Shown here: in pieces, positions 51,720-59,966 of the stretch
Layout of the letters: each line of letters starts with the position of its first letter
Numbering within the stretch: the first letter of the stretch is position 1
DNA from: CALMZY01 sp052033915
Lineage (GTDB): Bacteria > Verrucomicrobiota > Kiritimatiellia > CAIQIC01 > JAGNIJ01
Length of the DNA stretch: 64,000 nt
Assembly (NCBI GenBank): GCA_052033915.1
Contig: JBPOJF010000013.1
Coordinates: 62,001 to 126,000, forward strand
Direction: 5' to 3'
Made by a program: the position numbers and the translations under genes
The notes under the pieces: generated by a model
The model's input: the letters and a program-made list of their open reading frames with translations, nothing else
Databases searched by the model: none
Told to the model about the DNA's origin: nothing

Positions 51720-52142
51720 TCAGAACTCCTTTCCTGTTGTCGTGACCGTGAGTTTCCCGTGCTTCACTCCTTTGACAGCAATCAATCCGTCCGCCAGCTT
51801 CCGCACCGCCGGCGCCTTCCCGCGCACCGCCAGGACTTCCATGCAGTTGTGGTGGTCGAGGTGGATGTGAAGGACCGAGATGATCAGCCCCTCGTGGTCG
51901 TGCTGGATGTCGGTCAGCTTCGCCTGCAGGTCGCGCTTGTGATGGTCATAGACCAGCGTGATCGTGCCCGCGATCTCGCCCCCGCCCACCTCCGCCCAGT
52001 GCTCGACCAGCCGCGCACGGACCATGTCCGCCAGCGCCTGCGAGCGGTTGGCGTACCCCTTCTTCTTCGACATGGCGTCCAACTGACCCACCAGATCGCC
52101 GGCCATCGAGACGCTGAAACGAACTACCGGGTGTGCGTTCAT
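51720..52142 (-). CDS. nikR: Nickel-responsive regulator NikR
   Basis: This 140-residue ribbon-helix-helix repressor has an N-terminal RHH domain (VVRFSVSMAGDLVGQLDAMS) and a C-terminal ACT-like nickel-binding domain. His81, His92, His94 and Cys100 align with the four known ligands of E. coli NikR (His76, His87, His89, Cys95), with the same spacing. ATG 52142 has AAAGG upstream; a TTG 15 bases earlier is less likely. It heads the nickel-uptake operon and faces the cobalamin riboswitch on the other strand. It probably represses the operon, including itself, when nickel is plentiful. Confidence 0.95.
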   Translation of the reverse strand: MNAHPVVRFSVSMAGDLVGQLDAMSKKKGYANRSQALADMVRARLVEHWAEVGGGEIAGTITLVYDHHKRDLQAKLTDIQHDHEGLIISVLHIHLDHHNCMEVLAVRGKAPAVRKLADGLIAVKGVKHGKLTVTTTGKEF

Positions 52143-52143
52143 G

Positions 52144-52171
52144 GTGTTACCTTTCAAGATTTTCGTAACCT
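52144..52171 (-). promoter_or_regulatory. Candidate NikR box at the nikR promoter
   Basis: The plus strand reads GTGTTAC-N14-GTAACCT. The left half equals the published GTGTTAC NikR half-site of several bacteria, and the right half matches GTAACAC at five of seven positions. It lies just before the nikR ATG and downstream of a TTGACA -35 at 52190-52195 (minus strand), so binding would block the -10 region and start site. Confidence 0.65.
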
Positions 52172-52189
52172 TGCAACTCTTTAACCCGC

Positions 52190-52195
52190 TGTCAA
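52190..52195 (-). promoter_or_regulatory. -35 element of the nikR operon
   Basis: A perfect TTGACA on the minus strand lies 48 bases upstream of the nikR ATG. The -10 at the expected distance (AAGGTT or AGGTTA) is weak and overlaps the NikR box. Confidence 0.5.
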
Positions 52196-52322
52196 GGCCG
52201 ATGCAGGATACCGTATGCGCGCGCGGAGTTCGTCCTCATTTTCCGTATTCCGCGACATCTTCGTGGGACCACAGAGTCGCAAGGCGCAGGCCGCGCGTCT
52301 TCACCTCAAGACGAGATGATCA

Positions 52323-52353
52323 TTGACACAACAACCCACATCATCAATATATA
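52323..52353 (+). promoter_or_regulatory. Candidate promoter of the B12-riboswitch transcript
   Basis: A perfect TTGACA (52323-52328) is followed by TATATA (52348-52353) after 19 bases, slightly longer than ideal. It lies directly upstream of the riboswitch on the same strand, in an AT-rich pocket that contrasts with the GC-rich surroundings. Confidence 0.55.
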
Positions 52354-52384
52354 GTGTAGTTCTTTAGATAGATCACAACAGATT

Positions 52385-52565
52385 GTAGGTTTGTGACGTG
52401 GACAAGTGCCCCCGCTCATGCGGGGGAGAATAGGGAATCGGGTGTGAATCCCGAGCGGTAGCGCCGCTGTGACGAGTGACGAACGCTTCATCAAGCCACT
52501 GCTTCTTCGAGCGGTAAGGCGAAGCCAGTAGGAAGATCTCGAAGCCAGAAGACCTGCTTGTTCGC
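52385..52565 (+). ncRNA. Cobalamin riboswitch
   Basis: The core is recognisable. A strong CCCCCGC/GCGGGGG hairpin is followed by AATAGGGAATCGGGTGTGAA and TCCCGAGCGGTAGCGCCGCT, then GTGAC. At the 3' end stands AGCCAGAAGACCTGC, the B12 box. GGACAAG (52400-52406) can pair with CTTGTTC (52557-52563) to close the outer stem. It binds adenosylcobalamin or a related cobalamin in mRNA and, given the terminator downstream, should stop transcription when B12 is high. It precedes nrdD by about 210 bases. Confidence 0.93.
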
Positions 52566-52654
52566 GCTCATCCGGTCCGGCGGCCTGAAGTCGCCGGCAA
52601 CTGTCTCGCCGAAGACAGGATGAGGGAAGAGACGAGCTTGACCCGTTGCCCGGC

Positions 52655-52690
52655 CCGCCTTCACTCCCTCGCGAGTGGTGGCGGTTTTTT
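52655..52690 (+). terminator. Riboswitch expression-platform terminator
   Basis: CCGCC-TT-CACTC pairs with GAGTG-GT-GGCGG around a 6-base loop and is followed by TTTTTT. It lies between the riboswitch and the nrdD ATG, on the same strand. This makes transcription termination the likely control mechanism and shows that nrdD cannot start upstream of it. A CCGGCG/CGCCGG hairpin also occurs between aptamer and terminator. Confidence 0.8.
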
Positions 52691-52774
52691 CTGTCCGTAC
52701 GCTGCGCGCGAGTGGTTTCCCTCAAGACGAACAAGCGGCTGGTTGCCGCAGAAACAGAGAGGAGACCGCTCGAC

Positions 52775-54940
52775 ATGCTTCACGAACGTTCCGACAGTTC
52801 GATCCCGCAGATTCAAAACACGCTGTCGCTGGCCGTCCGAAAACGGGATGGTCGCGTTGTGGCCTTCGACTCAGAGCGTATTCGACTCGCCATCGCCGCC
52901 GCCTTCAAGGCGGACCAAGGACTGACTCTCAACCAGCGCCTGCCAATCGACGCCGACACCGCCGTAGTTCAGATCACCGACGCGGTGGTGCAGTCTCTCG
53001 CCGCGCGATCCGCCAACGACGAGGCGCTGGAGATCGAGTCCATTCAAGACCTGGTCGAGAAACATCTCATGCAGTCGGGCCATCACCGCGTGGCCAAGCG
53101 CTACATCCTCTACCGGGAAGAGCGGCGAAAAGCGCGCTTCGCGCGCGACCTGGGCGAACCGCTGGTCGCCACGGTCACATCGATCGACGAGTACCTGAGC
53201 GCGGCCGACTGGCGGGTCAACGCCAACGCGAACCAAGGCTACTCCCTGGGCGGGTTGATCCTCAACATCTCGGGAAAAGTCACCGCCAATTACTGGTTGA
53301 ATCACCTCTACGGCGGAGACATCGAACGCGCGCATCGGGACGGCGATTTCCATATCCACGACCTCGACATGCTGGCCGGCTACTGCGCCGGCTGGTCCCT
53401 GCGCCGGCTCCTGTTGGAAGGGCTCAACGGTGTGCCCAACAAGATCGAAGCGGCGCCGCCGAAGCACCTGAGAACCGCGCTGGGGCAGATGGTCAATTTC
53501 CTTGGAACCCTTCAGAACGAATGGGCCGGGGCGCAAGCGTTCAGTTCGGTGGACACCTATCTGGCGCCGTTCGTTCGCCGGGACGGGCTGACCTACGCCG
53601 AGGTGCGGCAGTGCTTCCAGGAGTTCGTCTACAACCTGAACGTCCCGTCGCGATGGGGAACGCAGACGCCGTTCACCAATCTGACTTTTGACTGGATGTG
53701 CCCCGCCGATCTGCGCGAGCAGCAGCCCGTCATTGCGGGCGAGTTGATGCCTTTCCTCTACGGCGACCTGCAGAAGGAGATGGACGACATCAATCGCGCG
53801 TTCCTCGAAGTGATGAACGCGGGCGACACCAAGGGCCGCATTTTCACCTTCCCGATTCCCACGTACAACATGACGGAGGATTTCGATTGGGAACATCCGA
53901 ATACGGACCTTCTTTTTGAGATCACCGCGAAGTACGGCCTTCCGTATTTCCAGAACTTCGTCAACTCGGAGCTGAAACCGGGCATGGTGCGCTCCATGTG
54001 CTGCCGCCTGCAACTGGATCTGCGCGAACTCCTGAAGCGCGGCAATGGTCTTTTCGGCTCCGCCGAGCAGACCGGTTCGGTCGGCGTGGTCACGGTGAAC
54101 TGCGCCCGGCTGGGGTACCGGTTCAAGGGCGATTCGCAGGGACTGTTCGCCGAGTTGGATCGGCTGCTGGAACTGGCCAAGCGAAGCCTGGAGGTCAAGC
54201 GGCAAGTCATTGAGGAACGCATGAAGTCCGGTTTGTATCCGTTCACGCGCCGTTACCTCGGCACGCTTCGTAATCACTTCAGCACAATCGGAGTGAACGG
54301 CCTGAACGAATGCGTCCGCAATTTCACCGGCGATCGGGACGACATCTCCACACCGGAGGGGATCGCGCTCAGCCTCCGCATTCTGGACCACATCCGCGGC
54401 CGGCTGATCGGATACCAGCAGGAGACGGGACACCTCTACAACCTCGAAGCGACGCCGGCCGAGGGCGCGACCTATCGCTTTGCGCGGGAAGATCGCAAAC
54501 GCTTCCCCCGGATTCTCCAGGCGGGCGCCGAAGAGGCCCCGTACTACACGAACTCCTCCCAGTTGCCGGTCGGCCACACCGATGATCCGTTCTTCGCGCT
54601 GCAGCATCAGGAAGCGCTCCAACAGCGCTACACCGGCGGAACCGTCTTCCACCTCTACATGGGCGAACGGATCTCCAGCGCGCGCGCCTGCAAGGAGCTG
54701 GTTCGTCGCGCGATCACCCGGTTCCGCATTCCCTATATCACGGTGACCCCGACCTTCTCGATCTGCCCGCAGCATGGCTACCTGACCGGGGAACACGCCT
54801 TCTGCCCGAAATGCACCGATCACAAACAAGCCTGCGAAGTCTGGACGCGCGTGATGGGCTACTACCGTCCGGTCTCGCAATTCAACAGGGGCAAGCAGAG
54901 CGAATTCAAAGAGCGCCTGTTCTTTGCCGAGGCACCCTGA
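52775..54940 (+). CDS. nrdD: Anaerobic (class III) ribonucleoside-triphosphate reductase
   Basis: This 721-residue glycyl-radical enzyme reduces NTPs to dNTPs without oxygen or B12. The N-terminal ATP-cone (VRKRDGRVVAFDSERIRLAI) handles allostery. The barrel has GDFHIHDLDMLAGYCAGWSL and FSTIGVNGLNECVRNFTGDR. A zinc site C664-H667-C677-C680 (CPQH...CPKC) and the radical Gly695 in WTRVMGYYRPVSQFNRGK complete the family. ATG 52775 has GGAG upstream; earlier starts lie inside the terminator. Its gene overlaps nrdG by TGATG and is under a cobalamin riboswitch. Confidence 0.96.
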   Translation: MLHERSDSSIPQIQNTLSLAVRKRDGRVVAFDSERIRLAIAAAFKADQGLTLNQRLPIDADTAVVQITDAVVQSLAARSANDEALEIESIQDLVEKHLMQSGHHRVAKRYILYREERRKARFARDLGEPLVATVTSIDEYLSAADWRVNANANQGYSLGGLILNISGKVTANYWLNHLYGGDIERAHRDGDFHIHDLDMLAGYCAGWSLRRLLLEGLNGVPNKIEAAPPKHLRTALGQMVNFLGTLQNEWAGAQAFSSVDTYLAPFVRRDGLTYAEVRQCFQEFVYNLNVPSRWGTQTPFTNLTFDWMCPADLREQQPVIAGELMPFLYGDLQKEMDDINRAFLEVMNAGDTKGRIFTFPIPTYNMTEDFDWEHPNTDLLFEITAKYGLPYFQNFVNSELKPGMVRSMCCRLQLDLRELLKRGNGLFGSAEQTGSVGVVTVNCARLGYRFKGDSQGLFAELDRLLELAKRSLEVKRQVIEERMKSGLYPFTRRYLGTLRNHFSTIGVNGLNECVRNFTGDRDDISTPEGIALSLRILDHIRGRLIGYQQETGHLYNLEATPAEGATYRFAREDRKRFPRILQAGAEEAPYYTNSSQLPVGHTDDPFFALQHQEALQQRYTGGTVFHLYMGERISSARACKELVRRAITRFRIPYITVTPTFSICPQHGYLTGEHAFCPKCTDHKQACEVWTRVMGYYRPVSQFNRGKQSEFKERLFFAEAP

Positions 54941-55596
54941 TGGCACATCGCCTCTCCATCTCGGCGCAATCGGCGGCGGACGCCGGCGACGTGATCCCGG
55001 TTGCCGGTGTTGTGCCTCTGACCACCCTGGATTTCCCCGAACGGCTCGCAACCGTGGTGTTCACGCAAGGCTGTCCCTGGCGCTGTGCGTACTGCCATAA
55101 CGCGCACCTGCGTGCTCTCAATCAACCCGGCCGATGGCGCTGGCAGGATGTCTGCGCGCGGCTCGACGAGCGGCGCGATTTCGTCGAAGCCGTCGTTTTC
55201 AGCGGGGGCGAACCCACGTTCCACCGTGGATTGGAAATCGCCATCCGGACGGTCCGACGGAAGAGGTTCCTCGTCGGACTCCACACGGCGGGAATCTTCC
55301 CCGAGCGTCTTCGCGCTCTGTTGCCATTGCTGGATTGGGTGGGCTTCGACGTCAAAGCCCCCCTCGATCATCACTATGCGCGGCTCACCGGTGACGCCCG
55401 GAGCGCCGTCAAGGTCAAAGCCAGTTTGAAGATGCTGATGGCATCGGGCATCGCGTTCCAACTGCGCACCACCGTTGCCGATGGCGCGGAGGGCGACCGG
55501 TGGTTTGAAGCCGTTCGGGGACATCTGATTCGTTTCGGCGCGGGCGAGCCGGTCCGGCAATCCGTGCGCGAAGCGGCCCGGGAGGGCGCGGCGTGA
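54940..55596 (+). CDS. nrdG: Anaerobic ribonucleotide reductase activating protein
   Basis: This 218-residue radical-SAM activase makes the glycyl radical of NrdD. The [4Fe-4S] motif is CPWRCAYCHN within VVFTQGCPWRCAYCHNAHLR. Conserved VFSGGEPTFHRGLEIAIRTV (GGE region) and WVGFDVKAPLDHHYARLTGD follow. The opening AGVVPLTTLDFPERLATVVF marks the TIGR02495 type found with ATP-cone NrdD. Its ATG overlaps the nrdD stop, and its own stop overlaps dcd as GTGA, so all three are translationally coupled. Confidence 0.94.
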   Translation: MAHRLSISAQSAADAGDVIPVAGVVPLTTLDFPERLATVVFTQGCPWRCAYCHNAHLRALNQPGRWRWQDVCARLDERRDFVEAVVFSGGEPTFHRGLEIAIRTVRRKRFLVGLHTAGIFPERLRALLPLLDWVGFDVKAPLDHHYARLTGDARSAVKVKASLKMLMASGIAFQLRTTVADGAEGDRWFEAVRGHLIRFGAGEPVRQSVREAAREGAA

Positions 55597-56174
55597 TTCT
55601 CAACGACCATCAGATCGCGCGCCTTGCCCGCCGTGGCATGATTCGTCCCTTTAGCGCCCAGCTTGTGCGCCGGCTCGATGGCCGGCCCATTCTGTCCTAC
55701 GGACTGTGCAGCTTCGGATATGACCTCCGCCTATCGCCCAAGGAATTTAAAGTCTTCCGCCATGTGCCGGGCAAAATTGTAAATCCAAAAGACTTCTCGC
55801 CGGCCAGCCTGGAGTTGACCAAGTTGCATCGCGACGACTACGGCAGCTTCTTCATCCTCCCCGGCCAAAGCTACGGGCTCGGGGTCGCCATCGAACGCCT
55901 GCATCTGCCCGAGAACGTCAGCGCGATCTGCTTGGGAAAGAGCACCTATGCCCGCTGCGGCATTATCGCCAACGTCACGCCGGCGGAAGCCGGGTGGCAG
56001 GGACATCTCACCCTGGAATTCTCCAACAGCAGTGCGGCGGATTGCCGCATCTATGCCGGCGAAGGCATTGTGCAAATGATTTTTCTACAGGGCGAACGAT
56101 GCAGGACCAGCTACTGCGCGCGGGAAGGAAAGTATCACCGGCAAGGCAATCACATCACCTTTCCGCGCGTATAG
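55593..56174 (+). CDS. dcd: dCTP deaminase
   Basis: This 193-residue enzyme deaminates dCTP to dUTP for thymidylate synthesis. Motifs are ILNDHQIARLARRGMIRPF, LSYGLCSFGYDLRLSPKEFK, LPGQSYGLGVAIERLHLPEN, AICLGKSTYARCGIIANVTP, the catalytic AEAGWQGHLTLEFSN (the Glu in TPAEAGW) and EGIVQMIFLQGERC. The GTG start at 55593 has GGAGG upstream and overlaps the nrdG stop. The pairing makes biochemical sense because class III reductase produces dCTP directly rather than dCDP. Confidence 0.94.
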   Translation: MILNDHQIARLARRGMIRPFSAQLVRRLDGRPILSYGLCSFGYDLRLSPKEFKVFRHVPGKIVNPKDFSPASLELTKLHRDDYGSFFILPGQSYGLGVAIERLHLPENVSAICLGKSTYARCGIIANVTPAEAGWQGHLTLEFSNSSAADCRIYAGEGIVQMIFLQGERCRTSYCAREGKYHRQGNHITFPRV

Positions 56175-56417
56175 ATGAAGGCTTTGAATGACACCGTTTT
56201 TCCAGGATGACAGGAAAGGCCGTGAAAGCCGGCCACAGTCTCGCTGCGGTAACGAGCTACAACTCTCCATCCGTCTTGCACCCTGTTTGGCGCACGCGGA
56301 GCAAAGCCAATCGACGATCCCAATCGGCGGTGAAGGCGAGAGACGAGGCGAAATGTCACAGGCTCGGAGTCCGAACATCTGTCTTCCTGGCGCAAGAAGA
56401 AAAGGCCCATCGCCAGA
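56175..56417 (+). other. 243-base gap between dcd and metE
   Basis: No gene is recognised here. A short GGCCG/CGGCC inverted repeat lies near 56218-56234 without a T-run, so no intrinsic terminator separates dcd from metE. I looked for a second B12 or SAM riboswitch and found no convincing core. Read-through from the riboswitch-controlled promoter into metE is therefore possible. Confidence 0.5.
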
Positions 56418-58748
56418 ATGGAGACCATGGTGAAGAAACATATCCTGACACACAACCTCGGATATCCCCGCATAGGGGCGAAGCGCGAGTTGAAACGCGC
56501 CCTCGAATCCTATTGGAAGAAGACCCGCACGGAGACGCAACTCTTCGACACGGCAAAAGCCATTCGAAGAGCCAACTGGCTTTTTCAGAAACAGGCCGGG
56601 ATCGATCTAATTCCGTCCAATGATTTCAGTCTCTATGATCAGATGCTCGACACCTGCGCGCTAGTCGGGGCAGTGCCGGAGCGGTTCCGGCAGGAGGCTG
56701 GCCCAGTCTCCCTGTCGACGTATTTCGCCATGGCGCGAGGGATCGATGGCGCGGGCGATCAAGCGTGTGATTCGAACCCTGCTTCGCCCTGCGCGCCCCT
56801 GGAAATGACCAAGTGGTTTGACACGAACTATCACTATCTCGTGCCGGAGTTGAGCCACGATCAACGCTTCCAGCTTGCATCGAGCAAGGTGTTCGATGAA
56901 TTCGCAGAAGCGCTAGATATGGGCATCCGCACCATGCCGGTACTTATCGGTCCGGTCACCTTCCTTTTGCTGGCCAAGACGCGCGGACCGCATTTCAAGC
57001 GGCTGTCAATCCTTCCGCACCTGCTCCCTGTCTACGCCAAAGTCCTGCGGCGCCTTTGCGATCAAGGGGCGGAGTGGGTACAGATGGACGAGCCGTGTCT
57101 CTGTCTCGACCTTGCCGAGGAGGATCTCGCCGGGATCACGACGGCCTATGAACAACTGAACCGAGCCGCTTCCGGATTGAAGATAATGGTGGCAACCTAC
57201 TTCGGGGACTTGCAGCACAACCTTGAGACAGCTTGCCGGCTGCCGGTGTCCTGCATCCATTTCGACGCGGTGCGAGCGCCTCACGAACTGGATCGGCTGC
57301 TCGAGTTGCTGCCGCCGACGATGCGATTGTCGCTTGGGGTTGTAGACGGCCGCAATGTCTGGCGAAATGACTTTGAACACTCACTGGCGCTACTGCGGAA
57401 GGCCATAGCCTCCATCGGCGAGGAACGCCTCTTGGTCGCGCCGTCATGCTCGCTGATTCATGCGCCGCTCAGCTTGAAGCAGGAAAGCAAGCTGGATGTG
57501 GAAATCAAGAGTTGGCTTTCATTCGCGGAGGAGAAGATCACCGAGGTCGTTCAACTTGCGCACCTCGCACGACAGAAGAAGGCTTCCTCCCGGTTATCCG
57601 GGAACCGCGAGGCCGTCACGCTTCGACTCAATAGCCCGCGCATTCACGATCCTGCCGTCAAGATGCGGACCGACGGCATATCTCCGGCTGCCCTGCAGAG
57701 ACACAGCGCCTTCGCCATCCGGAAACCGAAACAGCAGGCGCGACTGAAGTTGCCGTCTTTTCCGACAACGACCATCGGTTCGTTTCCACAAACAGAGGTA
57801 GTCCGGACAGCCCGCGCCGATTTCAAGAAGGGGATTCTGTCACAGCAAGCGTACGAAGGGTTCCTCGAACAAAAGCTCGCCGAGTGTGTTCTGTGGCAGG
57901 AAGAGATTGGCCTTGACGTGTTAGTGCATGGCGAATTCGAACGGACCGACATGGTTGAGTATTTCGGGGAACAGCTTGCGGGTGTCGCATTGACGGAGAA
58001 CGGCTGGGTGCAAAGCTACGGTTCTCGTTGCGTGAAGCCGCCCATCCTATTCGGCGATGTCTCCCGTCCGAGGCCGATGACAGTCCGGTGGTCAAAATAC
58101 GCGCAGTCGTTGACGAAGAAACCTCTGAAAGGAATGCTGACCGGTCCACTTACGATCCTGCAATGGAGTTTCGTTCGCGACGACCAGCCGCGCAGCGAAA
58201 CCGCCAAACAGATTGCGCTTGCTCTGAGAGACGAGGTTCTCGACTTGGAGGCGGCCGGACTCCCGATCATTCAGATCGACGAGCCGGCTCTGCGCGAAGG
58301 ACTGCCGCTTCGGCGCGCGGATTGGCGAAGCTATCTGGACTGGGCCGTCGACGCTTTCCGACTTGTGGCCGGCGGCGTCCAGGATGAGACGCAGATCCAC
58401 ACCCATATGTGTTATTGTGAATTTGACGACGTCCTCGGCAGCATCGCTGCGCTCGACGCAGATGTGATCTCCATCGAAACATCGCGCTCCAACATGCAGT
58501 TGCTTGAAGCCTTCACAAGGTTCGATTATCCGAACGATATCGGGCCGGGCGTCTGGGACATTCACTCGCCACGCGTCCCATCCGTAGATGAAATGCTGGG
58601 CCTTATTCGTGCCGCCGCGAAGGTGATTCCAAGCGAGCGTCTATGGATCAATCCTGACTGCGGTTTGAAGACACGTCAATGGAACGAGGTGAAGGTGGCG
58701 TTGCAGAATCTCGTCGCCGCGGCGCAGAAGGCGAGAGCGGCAGTGTGA
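56418..58748 (+). CDS. metE: B12-independent methionine synthase
   Basis: This 776-residue enzyme transfers a methyl group from methyltetrahydrofolate-polyglutamate to homocysteine. The N-terminal half opens with ILTHNLGYPRIGAKRELKRA and has EMTKWFDTNYHYLVPELSHD. The C-terminal half has FPTTTIGSFPQTEVVRTARA, LVHGEFERTDMVEYFGEQLA, and the zinc site HTHMCYCEFDD, ISIETSRSN and NPDCGLKTRQW (His, Cys, Glu, Cys). A linker insertion around residues 365-430 is longer than in E. coli, giving 776 against 753 residues. The start is ATG 56418 or 56427. The enzyme is the classic alternative to B12-dependent MetH. Confidence 0.95.
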   Translation: METMVKKHILTHNLGYPRIGAKRELKRALESYWKKTRTETQLFDTAKAIRRANWLFQKQAGIDLIPSNDFSLYDQMLDTCALVGAVPERFRQEAGPVSLSTYFAMARGIDGAGDQACDSNPASPCAPLEMTKWFDTNYHYLVPELSHDQRFQLASSKVFDEFAEALDMGIRTMPVLIGPVTFLLLAKTRGPHFKRLSILPHLLPVYAKVLRRLCDQGAEWVQMDEPCLCLDLAEEDLAGITTAYEQLNRAASGLKIMVATYFGDLQHNLETACRLPVSCIHFDAVRAPHELDRLLELLPPTMRLSLGVVDGRNVWRNDFEHSLALLRKAIASIGEERLLVAPSCSLIHAPLSLKQESKLDVEIKSWLSFAEEKITEVVQLAHLARQKKASSRLSGNREAVTLRLNSPRIHDPAVKMRTDGISPAALQRHSAFAIRKPKQQARLKLPSFPTTTIGSFPQTEVVRTARADFKKGILSQQAYEGFLEQKLAECVLWQEEIGLDVLVHGEFERTDMVEYFGEQLAGVALTENGWVQSYGSRCVKPPILFGDVSRPRPMTVRWSKYAQSLTKKPLKGMLTGPLTILQWSFVRDDQPRSETAKQIALALRDEVLDLEAAGLPIIQIDEPALREGLPLRRADWRSYLDWAVDAFRLVAGGVQDETQIHTHMCYCEFDDVLGSIAALDADVISIETSRSNMQLLEAFTRFDYPNDIGPGVWDIHSPRVPSVDEMLGLIRAAAKVIPSERLWINPDCGLKTRQWNEVKVALQNLVAAAQKARAAV

Positions 58749-58844
58749 CACGGTACGGTCTGCGTGGGAGTTCCTCAGGCAACTCGTCCAGAGCGCCGTC
58801 CTGTGTGGTTGAATGGTTCTGGATTCGTGTTCGAGTTGTTTGGG

Positions 58845-58867
58845 TTGACGGGGACTGAGACCGTCAA
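58845..58867. terminator. Possible hairpin between convergent metE and epimerase genes
   Basis: TTGACGG and CCGTCAA form a perfect 7-bp stem with a 9-base loop in the 174-base gap between the convergent genes. A T-run is missing on both sides, so it is only a possible terminator. Confidence 0.3.
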
Positions 58868-58922
58868 TGTCGGGACAGCAAACAGAAGTCCGTTGTCCAC
58901 AACATGACCTTCTGCGGCCGGA

Positions 58923-59966
58923 TCAGAAGAAAGCCTTCGCCAATTTCAGCACGCCCTGGCTCCAAGGCGTACGATGCGTGATCCCTGATCGCCCGGAAAT
59001 TCTATCGGCGTTGTCAAGGTACCAGCGATAGTTCCGAATCAGGGCTTCGCGATTGGAGAACTTCGGCTTGAACCCGAGTTTGCGTTCGGCTTTCTCGATG
59101 GAAACGAATGATTCCTTCCCCGCCGTTTCGTAAATCCATTTGTATAAAGGCGATATACGCAGTGCTTCCAGCAACCTCAGAAGGGCGATCGCCGGCTTCT
59201 CAGGTATGGAGATGATCCGTTTGCCGTGACCCGCGGCATCCAGGACCGCTTGAAAATCGGTTCGCGGCGTGCCGTACTCGGCCGCGCCGATATTGAAGGT
59301 GTCGTTGACGATGTCGTCGGGCAGGACAGCGCACAGCCAGATGGCCTCGCACAGGTCTTCCACGTCCAAGTACTGGTACGGATTATTCCCGCTCCCCAGG
59401 ATCGGGAAGTTGTGACCGTCCCGCGCCCATTCATACAGGAGAGCGAAGACGCCGAGTCGCTCCGGACCGACGAAGGACTTCGGCCGGATGACCGGCAAGA
59501 CCAGTCCGTTGCCTCGATATTCTTCGCACAGCATCTCGGCAGCGACCTTGGCTTCTCCGTAGGGCCCAACCCCATGGAGATCATCCGACTCCAACAAAGG
59601 ATGATGGTCCGGAATTCCGTAAACCGCTGTCGAAGAGATATGAATCACGCGCTTGATCCCGACCCGAACCGCCTCCGCAAGCACTGTACGGGTACCTTCG
59701 ACATCGGTGCTGTAGATATCGGCCGGCTTGTAGAGGGGTAACGCGGCGGCGGCATGGACAACGATATCCGCATCCTTCAAGGCCGGCCGAACATCCTCAG
59801 CACGCCGGATATCTCCTTGAATCGAACGAACGCGATCCCGCACGTCGTCATAATCAAACGGCGCCAAATCGAGAGAGGTGACTTCCTGGCCTCTGGCCAG
59901 CAAATGGCGCACAAGATTGATGCCTAGAAATCCGGCGCCGCCGGTAATCAGATATCGCTGTTTCAT
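58923..59966 (-). CDS. NAD-dependent epimerase/dehydratase
   Basis: This 347-residue extended SDR protein has the NAD loop YLITGGAGFLGINLVRHLLA, DIVVHAAAALPLYKPADI, VIHISSTAVYGIPDHHPLLE and the active-site GPYGEAKVAAEMLCEEYRG (Tyr-x3-Lys). RPKSFVGPERLGVFALLYEW and YLDVEDLCEAIWLCAV complete the fold. It most likely acts on a nucleotide sugar, or as a reductase or dehydratase on another substrate. It overlaps the methyltransferase gene by ATGA, at the end of a metal-transport operon, which is an odd setting for this enzyme. Confidence 0.88.
   Translation of the reverse strand: MKQRYLITGGAGFLGINLVRHLLARGQEVTSLDLAPFDYDDVRDRVRSIQGDIRRAEDVRPALKDADIVVHAAAALPLYKPADIYSTDVEGTRTVLAEAVRVGIKRVIHISSTAVYGIPDHHPLLESDDLHGVGPYGEAKVAAEMLCEEYRGNGLVLPVIRPKSFVGPERLGVFALLYEWARDGHNFPILGSGNNPYQYLDVEDLCEAIWLCAVLPDDIVNDTFNIGAAEYGTPRTDFQAVLDAAGHGKRIISIPEKPAIALLRLLEALRISPLYKWIYETAGKESFVSIEKAERKLGFKPKFSNREALIRNYRWYLDNADRISGRSGITHRTPWSQGVLKLAKAFF

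Noticed and set aside
52871..55051. 726-residue minus-strand open frame across nrdD
   Set aside because: Antisense of nrdD with no family motifs; nrdD is complete and conserved.
56175..56430. GCCAG...GAGACC just before metE, resembling a B12 box
   Set aside because: Four extra bases interrupt the motif, it runs into the start codon, and no riboswitch core (AGGGAA / GGTGnnAATCC / CCGC-ACTGT) precedes it.
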